Below are positions 25,555 through 33,650 of a stretch of DNA of 64,000 bases, piece by piece (position 1 is the first letter of the stretch; every line of letters starts with the position of its first letter). Both the position numbers and the translations under genes were made by a program. Origin of the DNA: G965205525 sp965205525 (GTDB taxonomy: Bacteria; Pseudomonadota; Gammaproteobacteria; JABABF01); contig OZ242171.1 of the NCBI GenBank assembly GCA_965205525.1, positions 124,001 through 188,000 of the forward strand, given 5' to 3'. The notes below the pieces were generated by a model. That model did not search any database. It was not told the origin of the DNA and saw only the letters and a program-made list of their open reading frames with translations.

Positions 25555-26304
25555 GTGAGCGCTGAGAGCGACACCTGGGTCTACGGCCTGCACGCCGTGG
25601 ATGCCCTGCTGGAGAATGATACAAAGGTGGGGGAACTCCTCGTGCAGGAGGGCCGAAAAGACCGCCGCATGGCACAGATCTTGGCCCGGGCCTACGCTGC
25701 TGGCGTGCCGGTGCGCCGGGTATCCCGTCGGGAACTGGATGCCTTGGTGCGGGGTGTGCACCAGGGCGTGGTGGCGGCCTGCGAAGAGCCGATACCGGAG
25801 CGGGATGAGAAGTGGCTGCTGACGGCGGTGACAAACACTGAATCCCCCCTGCTGCTGGTGCTGGACGGAGTGCAGGACCCCCATAACTTGGGAGCCTGCC
25901 TGCGCTCGGCAGATGCCGTCGGGGCCCTGGCGGTAGTGGTGCCCCGCAGCCGCTCGCCGGAGCTGACCCCAGTTGTGCGCAAGTCTGCCAGCGGCGCGGC
26001 GGAGACCATGCCTTTGGTGCGGGTCGGCAACCTGCACCGCACCCTGACAGCCCTGCACAAGGCCGGGCTGTGGCTGGTGGGCACGGAGGCGGGGGCAGAG
26101 GACAGCCTGTACGACTTGGATTTGCGGGCATCCCTGGCCCTGGTGCTGGGGGGCGAGGGCGATGGTCTGCGCCGACTCAGCCGGGAATGCTGCGATAAGC
26201 TGGCCCGGCTGCCGATGCGAGGGGCGGTGAATAGCCTCAATGTCTCCGTGGCCGCCGGAGTGTGCCTGTTTGAGGCCGGGCGGCAGCGACAGCGCACCAA
26301 GTAA
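25555..26304 (+). CDS. rlmB: 23S rRNA (guanosine2251-2'-O)-methyltransferase
   Basis: SpoU-family methyltransferase for the ribosomal P-loop nucleotide G2251. The protein has 249 residues. The N-terminal substrate-binding domain starts WVYGLHAVDALLEN. The SPOUT motifs are LLVLDGVQDPHNLGACLRSADA, LVLGGEGDGLRRLSRE and LPMRGAVNSLNVSVAAGVCLFEA. The GTG at 25555 fits the spacing from rnr (17 bp). The adjacent rnr-rlmB order is typical of gammaproteobacteria. Confidence 0.95.
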   Translation: MSAESDTWVYGLHAVDALLENDTKVGELLVQEGRKDRRMAQILARAYAAGVPVRRVSRRELDALVRGVHQGVVAACEEPIPERDEKWLLTAVTNTESPLLLVLDGVQDPHNLGACLRSADAVGALAVVVPRSRSPELTPVVRKSASGAAETMPLVRVGNLHRTLTALHKAGLWLVGTEAGAEDSLYDLDLRASLALVLGGEGDGLRRLSRECCDKLARLPMRGAVNSLNVSVAAGVCLFEAGRQRQRTK

Positions 26305-26427
26305 TCAGCGCTTTCCGACGGGCATATGTTTTCTCGGCCACACCCCGCCCGCCCTCGTCTATAGTAGACAGGATGCTTTTCCTCGCATAGCATTTCCCCC
26401 CTTCGCGCTCAACCTTCCCCTTTGCTT

Positions 26428-26940
26428 ATGGCGAATAAATCTTTTATTGCGATTCTGATGGGCTCTTCTTCGGATACCCCGGTTATGCAGCGGACGGCGG
26501 AGATCTTGGAGCACTTCAATGTGCCCTATGAAATGCGGATCCTTTCCGCCCACCGCACCCCGCAACGGCTGCAGACTTATGTGAAGAATGCCGAGAGGCG
26601 AGGCTGCGCCGTATTCATCGCCGCCGCCGGCATGGCGGCGCACTTGGCCGGCTCGGTGGCCGCCATCACCCTGCGGCCGGTTATCGGGGTGCCGCTGGAA
26701 GCCTCTTCCCTGGGCGGCATTGACTCCCTCCTCTCCACGGTGCAGATGCCGGCGGGTGTGCCGGTGGCCACTGTGGCAGTGGGGAAGGCCGGGGCGGATA
26801 ATGCCGCCTATCTGGCCCTGCAGGTGCTGGCCCTGGGGGACAAGAATCTGGCGAAGCGTCTGGTAAATCAGCGGCAGAAGCGGGGTGCCGCAATCCTAGC
26901 TGCCGACCGGAAGCTGCAGGAGAGCTTGGATGGCGACTGA
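26428..26940 (+). CDS. purE: N5-carboxyaminoimidazole ribonucleotide mutase
   Basis: Purine synthesis enzyme that moves the carboxyl group of N5-CAIR to make CAIR. The protein has 170 residues, starting at ATG 26428 (a TTG two codons earlier is in frame). Class I PurE motifs are ILMGSSSDTPVM, YEMRILSAHRTPQRL, IAAAGMAAHLAGSVAA and GIDSLLSTVQMPAGVPVATVA. It normally pairs with PurK; purK is not next to it here, the next gene being tsaC. Confidence 0.95.
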   Translation: MANKSFIAILMGSSSDTPVMQRTAEILEHFNVPYEMRILSAHRTPQRLQTYVKNAERRGCAVFIAAAGMAAHLAGSVAAITLRPVIGVPLEASSLGGIDSLLSTVQMPAGVPVATVAVGKAGADNAAYLALQVLALGDKNLAKRLVNQRQKRGAAILAADRKLQESLDGD

Positions 26941-26958
26941 GCAGCTTTCCTAATCAAT

Positions 26959-27516
26959 GTGTTGACACTGCCCCTGCGCCTGGCGGCGAAGGCACTTCAT
27001 ACGGGCTGTGTGGTCGCGTATCCTACCGAGGCGGTCTGGGGGCTGGGCTGTGACCCGGAAAACCCCGAGGCGGTGTCCCGTCTGCTCCGGCTGAAGAGAA
27101 GAAGTCCAGCGGCGGGGCTGATCTTGGTGGCGGCGAGTATCGCACAGCTGGAACCCTTGCTTGGCGACCTGTCCCGTCCCATGCGCAAGCGGCTGGAGGA
27201 GAGCTGGCCTGGGCCGGTGACTTGGCTGGTGCCGGATGTCGGGGCAGTTCCGCCCTGGATTCGGGGTGTCCACGATACGGTGGCACTGCGGGTGACAGCG
27301 CATCCGGTAGCAGCTGCCCTGTGTCGTTTTTTTGGCGGCCCGCTGGTATCTACCTCTGCAAACCGCAGCGGAGGACGGCCCGCTCGGCGCATTTTTCAGG
27401 TGCATCGCTTCCTCGGCGGCGAGGTGGATTGCGTGGTGCCGGGCCCCCTGGGAGGGCAGCCCCGCCCGACGGCAATTCGGGACCTGGCCACCGGCAGAGC
27501 TGTGCGCGATGCCTGA
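26959..27516 (+). CDS. tsaC: Threonylcarbamoyl-AMP synthase (Sua5/YrdC family)
   Basis: Makes threonylcarbamoyl-AMP for the t6A37 modification of ANN-decoding tRNAs. The short TsaC form has 185 residues. Visible are GCVVAYPTEAVWGLGCDP (nucleotide site), LLRLKRRSPAAGLILVAAS, WPGPVTWLVP, VALRVTAHPVAAALCRFFGGPLVSTSANRSGG. The GTG at 26959 lies in a short gap after purE. It precedes hemF and aroE, as in Pseudomonas. Confidence 0.94.
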   Translation: MLTLPLRLAAKALHTGCVVAYPTEAVWGLGCDPENPEAVSRLLRLKRRSPAAGLILVAASIAQLEPLLGDLSRPMRKRLEESWPGPVTWLVPDVGAVPPWIRGVHDTVALRVTAHPVAAALCRFFGGPLVSTSANRSGGRPARRIFQVHRFLGGEVDCVVPGPLGGQPRPTAIRDLATGRAVRDA

Positions 27517-27599
27517 CAGGGCGCAGCCGGTTCCTCCCGGGGGTGGCGCTTTGCATGCCGGCGGGTTCTTCTGCGGGCGGTATCCGAAGTTGCCTTGCC

Positions 27600-28529
27600 A
27601 TGTCCGAGCAAAAGCAGCCTGACTTTTCAGAGGTGGAGCAGTGGCTTGCCTCCTGGCAGGACACCCTGTGCGCCGCCCTTGAGAGAGAGGATGGGGGGGC
27701 GCGTTTTCTGGAGGATCGCTGGAGCCGGCAGGAGGGTGGCGGCGGGCTTTCCCGGGTGCTGAAGGAAGGGCATCTGTTTGAGCGTCTGGGCGTTAATTTT
27801 TCCAGCGTGCAGGGGCGGAAGCTGCCCCCCTCCGCCACTGCTGCCCGCCCGCAGCTGGCCGGGGCATCTTTTCGGGCGGCGGGGGTATCTTTGGTGGCGC
27901 ACCCGGTCAATCCCCACGTTCCCGCCGCCCATGCCAACCTGCGTTTTTTCCAGGCAGAGACCTCGGGAAAGCCTGCCGCCTGGTGGTTTGGCGGGGGCTA
28001 TGACCTCACCCCCTGCTACGGCTATGCAGAGGATTGTCGTCACTGGCATAAAACCGCGCGAGCTGCCTGCGAGCCCTTCGGGGCGGGCATCTATCCGCGT
28101 TTGAAAAAATGGTGCGATGACTACTTTTACCTGCCCCATCGGGGCGAGACCCGAGGTATCGGCGGATTGTTCTTTGATGATTTCTGCGAATGGGATTTTG
28201 CCCGCTGTTTCGGGTTTGTCCGCGCCGTGGGGGAGAGCTTCACCGAGGCTTATCTCCCCATCCTAAAGCGGCGGCGGGAGATGCCCTACGGTGAGAGGGA
28301 GCGGGATTTTCAGCTGTACCGGCGCGGTCGCTATGCGGAGTTCAACCTGGTGTACGACCGGGGCACCCTGTTCGGCCTGCAGTCCGGAGGGCGCACCGAG
28401 TCTATTCTGATGTCCCTGCCGCCCCTAGTGCGCTGGGACTACAACTGGTGCCCAGAGACAGGCAGCGAAGAGGAGCGTCTGTACCGGGAATTCCTGCCCC
28501 CCCGGGACTGGGCTCGAGACGATGACTGA
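27600..28529 (+). CDS. hemF: Oxygen-dependent coproporphyrinogen III oxidase
   Basis: Aerobic oxidative decarboxylation of coproporphyrinogen III to protoporphyrinogen IX. The protein has 309 residues from ATG 27600. The reading frame extends 126 codons upstream through tsaC, but the family start is here. Signatures are FERLGVNFSSVQG, SLVAHPVNPHVPAAHANLRFF, WWFGGGYDLTPCY, WCDDYFYLPHRGETRGIGGLFFDDF and RYAEFNLVYDRGTLFGLQSGGRTESILMSLPP. The aroE start overlaps its end by 8 bp. Use of the oxygen-dependent enzyme indicates at least microaerobic life. Confidence 0.96.
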   Translation: MSEQKQPDFSEVEQWLASWQDTLCAALEREDGGARFLEDRWSRQEGGGGLSRVLKEGHLFERLGVNFSSVQGRKLPPSATAARPQLAGASFRAAGVSLVAHPVNPHVPAAHANLRFFQAETSGKPAAWWFGGGYDLTPCYGYAEDCRHWHKTARAACEPFGAGIYPRLKKWCDDYFYLPHRGETRGIGGLFFDDFCEWDFARCFGFVRAVGESFTEAYLPILKRRREMPYGERERDFQLYRRGRYAEFNLVYDRGTLFGLQSGGRTESILMSLPPLVRWDYNWCPETGSEEERLYREFLPPRDWARDDD

Positions 28530-29358
28530 TCGCTACGCGCTATTCGGCAATCCTATTGCCCACAGCCTGTCCCCCCGCATACACGCCGCCTTTGCGGCAG
28601 AGAGCGGGCAGGATATGTGCTACGAGGCGCGGGAGATTGCAGCGGGGGATTTTCAGCGAGCAGCGGAGATTTTCTTCAAAGAGGAGGGCGGGGCGGGCCT
28701 CAACATTACCCTGCCTTTCAAGGAGGATGCCTGCGCCGCTGCCGACGAGCTGGGGGAGTACGCCCGCCGGGCCGGGGCGGTGAATACCCTGATGCGCCTG
28801 CCTGACGGCAGAATCGCCGGGGAGAATACAGACGGCATCGGCCTGCTTAGGGATTTGCTGGACAACCAGGGCTGGCAGCCGGCGGGCAGCCGTCTGCTGC
28901 TGCTGGGTGCCGGCGGTGCGGTGCGGGGCATCCTGCCGATGCTCTTGGACCAGCGGCCTGCCCGTCTGGTGCTGGCCAATCGCACCCTCTCCAAAGCCAG
29001 ACAACTGGCGGCAGAAATCACCGGGCCGGCAAAGACGGAAGTTGTCGGCTACGAGCAGCTGGGCGGGCAATCCTTTGACCTGGTGATACACGGCACCAGC
29101 GCCGGCCTGTCGGGAATGCCGCCGCCGCTGCCCGATGATCTGCCCCTAGAGCAGGCCCGCTGCTACGACCTCTCCTACGGTGCTGGAGCAGAGCCTTTCC
29201 TGCGCCGAGCAGAGGCAGCCGGGGCGAAACAGCTGGCGGATGGCCTAGGTATGCTGGTGGAGCAGGCGGCAGAGTCCTTCCGCCTGTGGCGAGGGGTGTG
29301 CCCGGATACCAAGGCGGTAATCCAAGGCCTTCGCGACCCTCAAGATGCCGATTCTTGA
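28522..29358 (+). CDS. aroE: Shikimate dehydrogenase
   Basis: NADPH-dependent reduction of 3-dehydroshikimate in aromatic amino-acid synthesis. The protein has 278 residues. It starts YALFGNPIAHSLSPRIHAAF (shikimate site), then NITLPFKEDA (catalytic lysine), GAVNTLMRLPDGRIAGENTDG, the NADP loop LLLGAGGAVRGIL with ANRTLSKA, and a C-terminal LADGLGMLVEQAAESF. It overlaps hemF by 8 bp. The stop is at the edge of an AT-rich, non-core segment. Confidence 0.96.
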   Translation: MTDRYALFGNPIAHSLSPRIHAAFAAESGQDMCYEAREIAAGDFQRAAEIFFKEEGGAGLNITLPFKEDACAAADELGEYARRAGAVNTLMRLPDGRIAGENTDGIGLLRDLLDNQGWQPAGSRLLLLGAGGAVRGILPMLLDQRPARLVLANRTLSKARQLAAEITGPAKTEVVGYEQLGGQSFDLVIHGTSAGLSGMPPPLPDDLPLEQARCYDLSYGAGAEPFLRRAEAAGAKQLADGLGMLVEQAAESFRLWRGVCPDTKAVIQGLRDPQDADS

Positions 29359-29522
29359 CGATAGCGCAGGTTGCTACGAGGCTTATTTTTGAAAATCAAG
29401 AAGAAATTCCTCCTACACATCTAGGCAGGTTGATGGATGCAAATGTTGGGGGTTCTCAAGTCAGTTCCATTGGTTCAATAGAACCTATTGAACAGAATAT
29501 TGAAAGATATGTTATGCACTAG
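29355..29522 (+). pseudogene. AT-rich small reading frame after aroE, possible gene remnant
   Basis: A 55-codon frame from a TTG that overlaps the aroE stop (TTGA) to a TAG at 29520-29522. Its codons are AT-rich (many ATT, GAA, AAT, TCA) and unlike every neighbour. The peptide has segments such as RLIFENQEEIPPTHLGRL and SIEPIEQNIERYVMH, which look like the C-terminal end of a real protein. I do not recognise the family. It could be the 3' stump of a lost foreign gene or a genuine small gene coupled to aroE. A 9-bp inverted repeat (GTTCAATAG-AAC-CTATTGAAC, 29473-29493) lies inside it. Confidence 0.35.
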
Positions 29523-29560
29523 TGTAGGGTCGCCGCCAGGCTAAGTATGTGGTTGTCGGA

Positions 29561-29583
29561 CCGAAGGCAAAACCTTGGTTTTT
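29561..29583 (+). terminator. Rho-independent terminator after the aroE region
   Basis: CCGAAGG pairs with CCTTGG (one bulged G) around a CAAAA loop and is followed directly by five T residues. It would end transcripts from tsaC-hemF-aroE and the small AT-rich frame before the convergent GNAT gene. Confidence 0.6.
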
Positions 29584-29596
29584 GATTTGTAAGGTC

Positions 29597-30775
29597 TCAG
29601 CCATCCTGCCTGAAGGGCAGTCTCTCCTTGGCTGCTTTGCGGTACTCCGCCATGTGCGCGGTCTCCCGCACTAGGAAGTCGGCGATGGCTTCCCGAAAAT
29701 CCGGGTGCGCAATCCAGTGGCAGGAATGGGTTTCCACCGGCACAAACCCCCGTTGTATCTTGTGCTCCCCTTGCGCACCCGGGTCAAAGCGCTGCAGGCC
29801 TTCCTGGATGCAGTACTCAATGCCCTGGTAGTAGCAGGTTTCAAAATGCAGGCAGTCAAATTCCTGCAGTGCTCCCCAGTAGCGCCCGTACAGGGTGTCC
29901 CGGGAGCGAAAGCAGAGGGCAGCGGCTACATTCTGGCCTCGCTGCTCGGCGGTGATCAGCACGATATGCTCCGCCAGGGTGTTTGCGATAGTTCGAAAAA
30001 AATCCGGGTGCAGATAGCCGCCGTGACCGCTGCGCCGGGCGTGGGTCAGCTGGTAGCAGCGGTAAAAGAAGTCCCACTGGGCGGGGCTGATCTCCGGGCC
30101 TGGCCAGACCTTGAGATCTAGTGCCTGCTCTTGCACCCGCTGCCGCTCCCGACGCAGGGTTTTACGCTTGCGGGAGTTGCAATCGGCCAGGAAGTCATCA
30201 AAGTTTTGGTACCCCCGGTTAAACCAATGAAACTGGCAATCGCTGCGGCGCATCAGGTCTGCGCCTTCCAGCTGCTCTGCCAGGCCGTCTTCTGGGAACA
30301 GCACATGCCAGGAGGAGGCGCCGAGCTGCTGGCTGATTTTTCCAATGGCTTGAGAGAGGGCTGCGATGATTTTTTCCGGTGATTCACCGGCGGCCAGCCC
30401 GATGCGGGGGCCGGTTGCGGGGGTGAATGGTATGGCGGTCACCAGCTTCGGGTAGTAGGGCAGCCGACAGCGCTGATAGGCGGATGCCCAGCCCCAGTCA
30501 AAGACGAATTCGCCGTAGGAGTGGTCCTTCAGATACAGCGGCATGACAGCGATGAGGTCTTCTTTCCGGCGTACCGCCAGATGGCAGGTCTGCCAGCCGC
30601 TGTCTTTGCCGATGCTGCCGCTCTCTTCCAGGGCAGAGAGAAATTCGTGGCGCAGAAAGGGATAGTCGGTGCCGCACAGGCGGTTCCAGTCCTCTGCCGG
30701 CACCTCTGACAGTTTCTGCAGAACGCTCACTGTCAGGGGTGCTGCGCCCTGCTGTTTATCCGCTGCTGCCGACAT
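29597..30775 (-). CDS. FemAB/GNAT-fold acyltransferase, COG3146 (DUF482) type
   Basis: A 392-residue protein of the 'peptidogalycan biosynthesis' COG3146 group, whose substrate is unknown. Recognisable pieces are PFLRHEFLSALEESGSIG at the N-terminus, HSYGEFVFDWGWASAYQR, RKRKTLRRERQRV and the GNAT-like C-terminal part with YGRYWGALQEFDCLHFETCYYQGI and FDPGAQGEHKIQRGF. Start ATG 30775 lies inside the end of ubiA (20-bp overlap), so it is probably co-transcribed after ubiC-ubiA. A TTG at 30790 is the alternative start. Confidence 0.85.
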   Translation of the reverse strand: MSAAADKQQGAAPLTVSVLQKLSEVPAEDWNRLCGTDYPFLRHEFLSALEESGSIGKDSGWQTCHLAVRRKEDLIAVMPLYLKDHSYGEFVFDWGWASAYQRCRLPYYPKLVTAIPFTPATGPRIGLAAGESPEKIIAALSQAIGKISQQLGASSWHVLFPEDGLAEQLEGADLMRRSDCQFHWFNRGYQNFDDFLADCNSRKRKTLRRERQRVQEQALDLKVWPGPEISPAQWDFFYRCYQLTHARRSGHGGYLHPDFFRTIANTLAEHIVLITAEQRGQNVAAALCFRSRDTLYGRYWGALQEFDCLHFETCYYQGIEYCIQEGLQRFDPGAQGEHKIQRGFVPVETHSCHWIAHPDFREAIADFLVRETAHMAEYRKAAKERLPFRQDG

Positions 30776-31622
30776 GGTAGTCCAATGCAATTCCCATCAT
30801 GATCGCGATGCCCACCCACCGGTTGTGGAGGAAAGCATCAAAGCATCTGTCCGGCTCCCGACCCTTAGCCAGGTAGTGCTGGCGGACGAACAGCAGGGTG
30901 GCGAGGGCGAGGCCGCCCCGGTACCAGGGGCCGAGGCCAAACTCCATTCCTGTCAGAAGGAGCAGGGCGAGGGCTGCGGCCTGCATCAGGGCGATGCCTA
31001 GCAGGTCTGCCCGGCCGAGCAGGATAGCACTGGAGCGCACGCCGATGCGAATGTCATCCGCCCGGTCTGCCATAGCATAAAAGGTATCGTAGGCCGCCGT
31101 CCACAGCAGCGTCGCAAAATAGATGAGCCATGCCTGGGGAGGGACCTCGCCATTGACGGCGGCAAATGCCATCGGCACACACCAGGCAAAAGCTGCGCCG
31201 AGAACCGCCTGGGGGAAATCGGTAAAGCGCTTGGCAAGGGGGTAGAGAGCGGCCAGCAGGGCCCCGGGGATGGCGAGGAGCAGAGTCAGGGTGTTGGTGA
31301 ACAGCACCAGGACGAAGGCTGTGCTCAGCAGTGCGGCGAAGAGCCACAGGGCCTCCCGGGGGGTGGCGGCCCCGGTGACCAGCGGGCGCTTCCGGGTGCG
31401 CTGTACCCGGCCGTCTATGTCCCGGTCGGAGTAATCATTGATGACGCAGCCCGCCGAGCGCATTAGAAAGGCACCTGCTGAGAAGATGAGCAGCAGGCGA
31501 AGGGGCGGGTGCCCCTCGGCGGCCAGCAGCAGGCTCCAGATAGCGGGGAGCACAAGGAGGATAAAGCCGATGGGGCGATCTCCCCGCATCAGCTGCCACC
31601 AGGCTGTGAGCCGCTCTTTCAT
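30756..31622 (-). CDS. ubiA: 4-hydroxybenzoate polyprenyltransferase
   Basis: Integral membrane prenyltransferase attaching the isoprenoid tail to 4-hydroxybenzoate in ubiquinone synthesis. The protein has 288 residues with about eight hydrophobic segments. The first aspartate motif is CVINDYSDRDIDGRVQRTRKRP. The second is AAYDTFYAMADRADDIRIG. ATG 31622 overlaps the ubiC stop (ATGA); the longer upstream frame is rejected on this ground and on length. The ubiC-ubiA order is classical. Confidence 0.96.
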   Translation of the reverse strand: MKERLTAWWQLMRGDRPIGFILLVLPAIWSLLLAAEGHPPLRLLLIFSAGAFLMRSAGCVINDYSDRDIDGRVQRTRKRPLVTGAATPREALWLFAALLSTAFVLVLFTNTLTLLLAIPGALLAALYPLAKRFTDFPQAVLGAAFAWCVPMAFAAVNGEVPPQAWLIYFATLLWTAAYDTFYAMADRADDIRIGVRSSAILLGRADLLGIALMQAAALALLLLTGMEFGLGPWYRGGLALATLLFVRQHYLAKGREPDRCFDAFLHNRWVGIAIMMGIALDYHVGSSG

Positions 31623-32182
31623 CTGCCGGGGGGCTGCTCTCGCTCTTCCAGCCAGTGCTGAAAAGAGGGCAGAAAGGTCTCGCTGAGGAGGAGCGGCTGG
31701 CCGTACAGCAGGAACAGGGAGCGCCGCCCCCACACCGCTTCCGGCCAGTGCAGAGAAGGGGACAGAGGCGGGTGCGGGCCGTACAGCCGAGCGATTTCAA
31801 AGGGTGTGCGCTGCAGGGTGGATACGCCAAAGAGGAACTGTCCCATCGGTTCATCGCCCAAGAGGCGCAGCCGTCTGCCGGGCCCCTGCAGGGTGCGGGG
31901 CGGGATTACAGTCCGGGCCAGCATCCAGGGCTCAGAGCGGCACAGCAGCTCCACTTCTCTAATCAGTGCCCGGCGCCGCCGGGGCAGGTTCAAAACGCTG
32001 GCTTCTGCGCTGGAGGGCACGGCCCAGCCCAGCCTGATTAGGCGCACGGTGGGCGGCACCCCTCCTGCCTGCTGCATCAGCCGGCTGGTTGAAGTGCCGT
32101 CCAGAAGCCAGCTCTGCACCTTTGGGGGAGGGCGCCAGCCCGTATAGCGCACGGCGGCCCGCCAGTTAACCTGCGAGGTCAT
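31619..32182 (-). CDS. ubiC: Chorismate pyruvate-lyase
   Basis: Releases 4-hydroxybenzoate and pyruvate from chorismate, the entry to ubiquinone. The protein has 187 residues, slightly longer than the 165-residue E. coli protein. The pattern is LLDGTSTSRLMQQ, RREVELLC-like helix, CRSEPWMLARTVIPPRTL, MGQFLFGVSTLQRTPFEIARL, WGRRSLFLLYGQPLLLSETFLP, which includes the conserved Arg and Glu of the product pocket. Its start codon overlaps in opposite direction an ATG that could start the rubredoxin fusion; see that entry. Confidence 0.92.
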   Translation of the reverse strand: MTSQVNWRAAVRYTGWRPPPKVQSWLLDGTSTSRLMQQAGGVPPTVRLIRLGWAVPSSAEASVLNLPRRRRALIREVELLCRSEPWMLARTVIPPRTLQGPGRRLRLLGDEPMGQFLFGVSTLQRTPFEIARLYGPHPPLSPSLHWPEAVWGRRSLFLLYGQPLLLSETFLPSFQHWLEEREQPPGR

Positions 32183-32240
32183 GGATTACAATACCTATGG
32201 GGGTCCAGCATCCCTTATTTTCCGACTTGATTATAAAACT

Positions 32241-33614
32241 GTGCGTAACTGGGAATGTATTGTCTGCGGCTGGGTCTACGATGAGGCCAAGGGTCTGCCG
32301 GAGGAGGGGATTGCCCCCGGCACGCCTTGGGAGCAGGTTCCCGAAGACTTTCTGTGCCCCGACTGCGGTGTAGGCAAGGAGGATTTTGATCTCCTTGAGG
32401 AGGAGGGAGCCGCCCCCTCGGCAGAGCTTGCTTCGGCAGAGGACGGGGCAGCCCAGGCGCCGGTGGTGATTATCGGCACTGGACTTGCAGGATACAATAC
32501 AGCCCGGGAGTTTCGCAAGCATAACAGCGATGCGCCCCTGCAGCTGCTCACCGCCGACGATGGCCGCTTTTACTCCAAGCCGATGCTGTCCACCGGTTTC
32601 ACCAGGAATACAACCGCCGATGATCTTGCCACCGCCAGTGCCGAGGAGATGGCAGAGCAGCTGCAGGCGGAGGTGAAAACATTTACCCAGGTGAAGAGCA
32701 TTGATACCGACGGACACACCCTTCAGACAGACAAGGGAGAGACCATTCCCTACAGCAAACTGGTGCTGGCATGGGGGGCGGAGGTCGTAGAGCCCCCCTT
32801 GAAGGGGAATGCCCTGGAAAAGATGTATGCCGTCAACGATCTCCTGGACTACGATCGTTTCCGCCATGTGCTGGAAGAGAGCGGGGTCAAGAAGATCCTG
32901 CTCATCGGGGCGGGCCTCATCGGCAGCGAGTTTGCCAATGACCTGCACAATGGCGGATTCACCCTTGAGGCGGTGGAGCCTCTGGGGTACTGCCTGCCCA
33001 CCCTGCTGCCGGAGCCGGCCGGTCAGGCCGTGCGTGAGGCGTTGGAAGAAAAAGGCGTACGCTACCACTTCGGCGTGGTGGTGGATGAGATTAACCATGC
33101 CCCTGAAGGCGCCGGTGTGATTGCCCGCCTCAGCGATGGCAGCGAGGTGGCGGCGGATCTAGTGGTTTCTGCGATCGGCGTGCGCCCCCGCATTGCGCTG
33201 GCGGAGAAGGCGGGCATTGCAGTGCAGCGCGGCATTGTGGTGGACCGCTCTTTGCAGACCAGTGCCCCCGATGTCTATGCACTGGGTGATTGTGCGGAAG
33301 TGGAAGGGCTTGTGCTGTACTACGTGGCGCCGCTGATGGCCTGCGCCCGGGCATTGGGCCGCAGCCTGGCCGGCGAGCCGACATCGGTACAATATCCGGC
33401 CATGCCGGTTACGATTAAGACCCCTGCCTGCCCGGTGGTAGTGTCACCACCGCCCCGGGATTCAGAAGGGGAATGGCAGTTCCGCCAGGATGGCAGAGAT
33501 ATCGTGGCAGAGTTTCGGGGGAGCGACGGCAGTCTGCTCGGTTTTGCCCTTACCGGCGGGGGTACAAAAGAAAAGATTCGCCTGCAAAAAGAGCTGCCGC
33601 CTCTGCTGTCCTGA
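32241..33614 (+). CDS. Rubredoxin fused to FAD-dependent rubredoxin reductase
   Basis: A single-chain electron-transfer protein of 457 residues from GTG 32241. Residues 1-50 are a rubredoxin: CIVCGW and CPDCGV hold the iron through C6, C9, C39 and C42. After an acidic Glu/Ala linker, residues from about 72 form a pyridine-nucleotide-disulfide-type reductase. It has FAD loop VVIIGTGLAGYNTAREF, NAD loop ILLIGAGLIGSEFA and the second FAD site DVYALGDCAE. In Pseudomonas, separate rubA and rubB genes occur near ubiC-ubiA. Likely roles are electron supply to an alkane-type hydroxylase or to oxygen/superoxide detoxification. ATG 32181 would add 20 residues but overlaps the divergent ubiC start, so GTG is preferred. 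Confidence 0.88.
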   Translation: MRNWECIVCGWVYDEAKGLPEEGIAPGTPWEQVPEDFLCPDCGVGKEDFDLLEEEGAAPSAELASAEDGAAQAPVVIIGTGLAGYNTAREFRKHNSDAPLQLLTADDGRFYSKPMLSTGFTRNTTADDLATASAEEMAEQLQAEVKTFTQVKSIDTDGHTLQTDKGETIPYSKLVLAWGAEVVEPPLKGNALEKMYAVNDLLDYDRFRHVLEESGVKKILLIGAGLIGSEFANDLHNGGFTLEAVEPLGYCLPTLLPEPAGQAVREALEEKGVRYHFGVVVDEINHAPEGAGVIARLSDGSEVAADLVVSAIGVRPRIALAEKAGIAVQRGIVVDRSLQTSAPDVYALGDCAEVEGLVLYYVAPLMACARALGRSLAGEPTSVQYPAMPVTIKTPACPVVVSPPPRDSEGEWQFRQDGRDIVAEFRGSDGSLLGFALTGGGTKEKIRLQKELPPLLS

Positions 33615-33650
33615 ACAGATCTATCGCATTCTCTTTAGGAGGATAATTTT

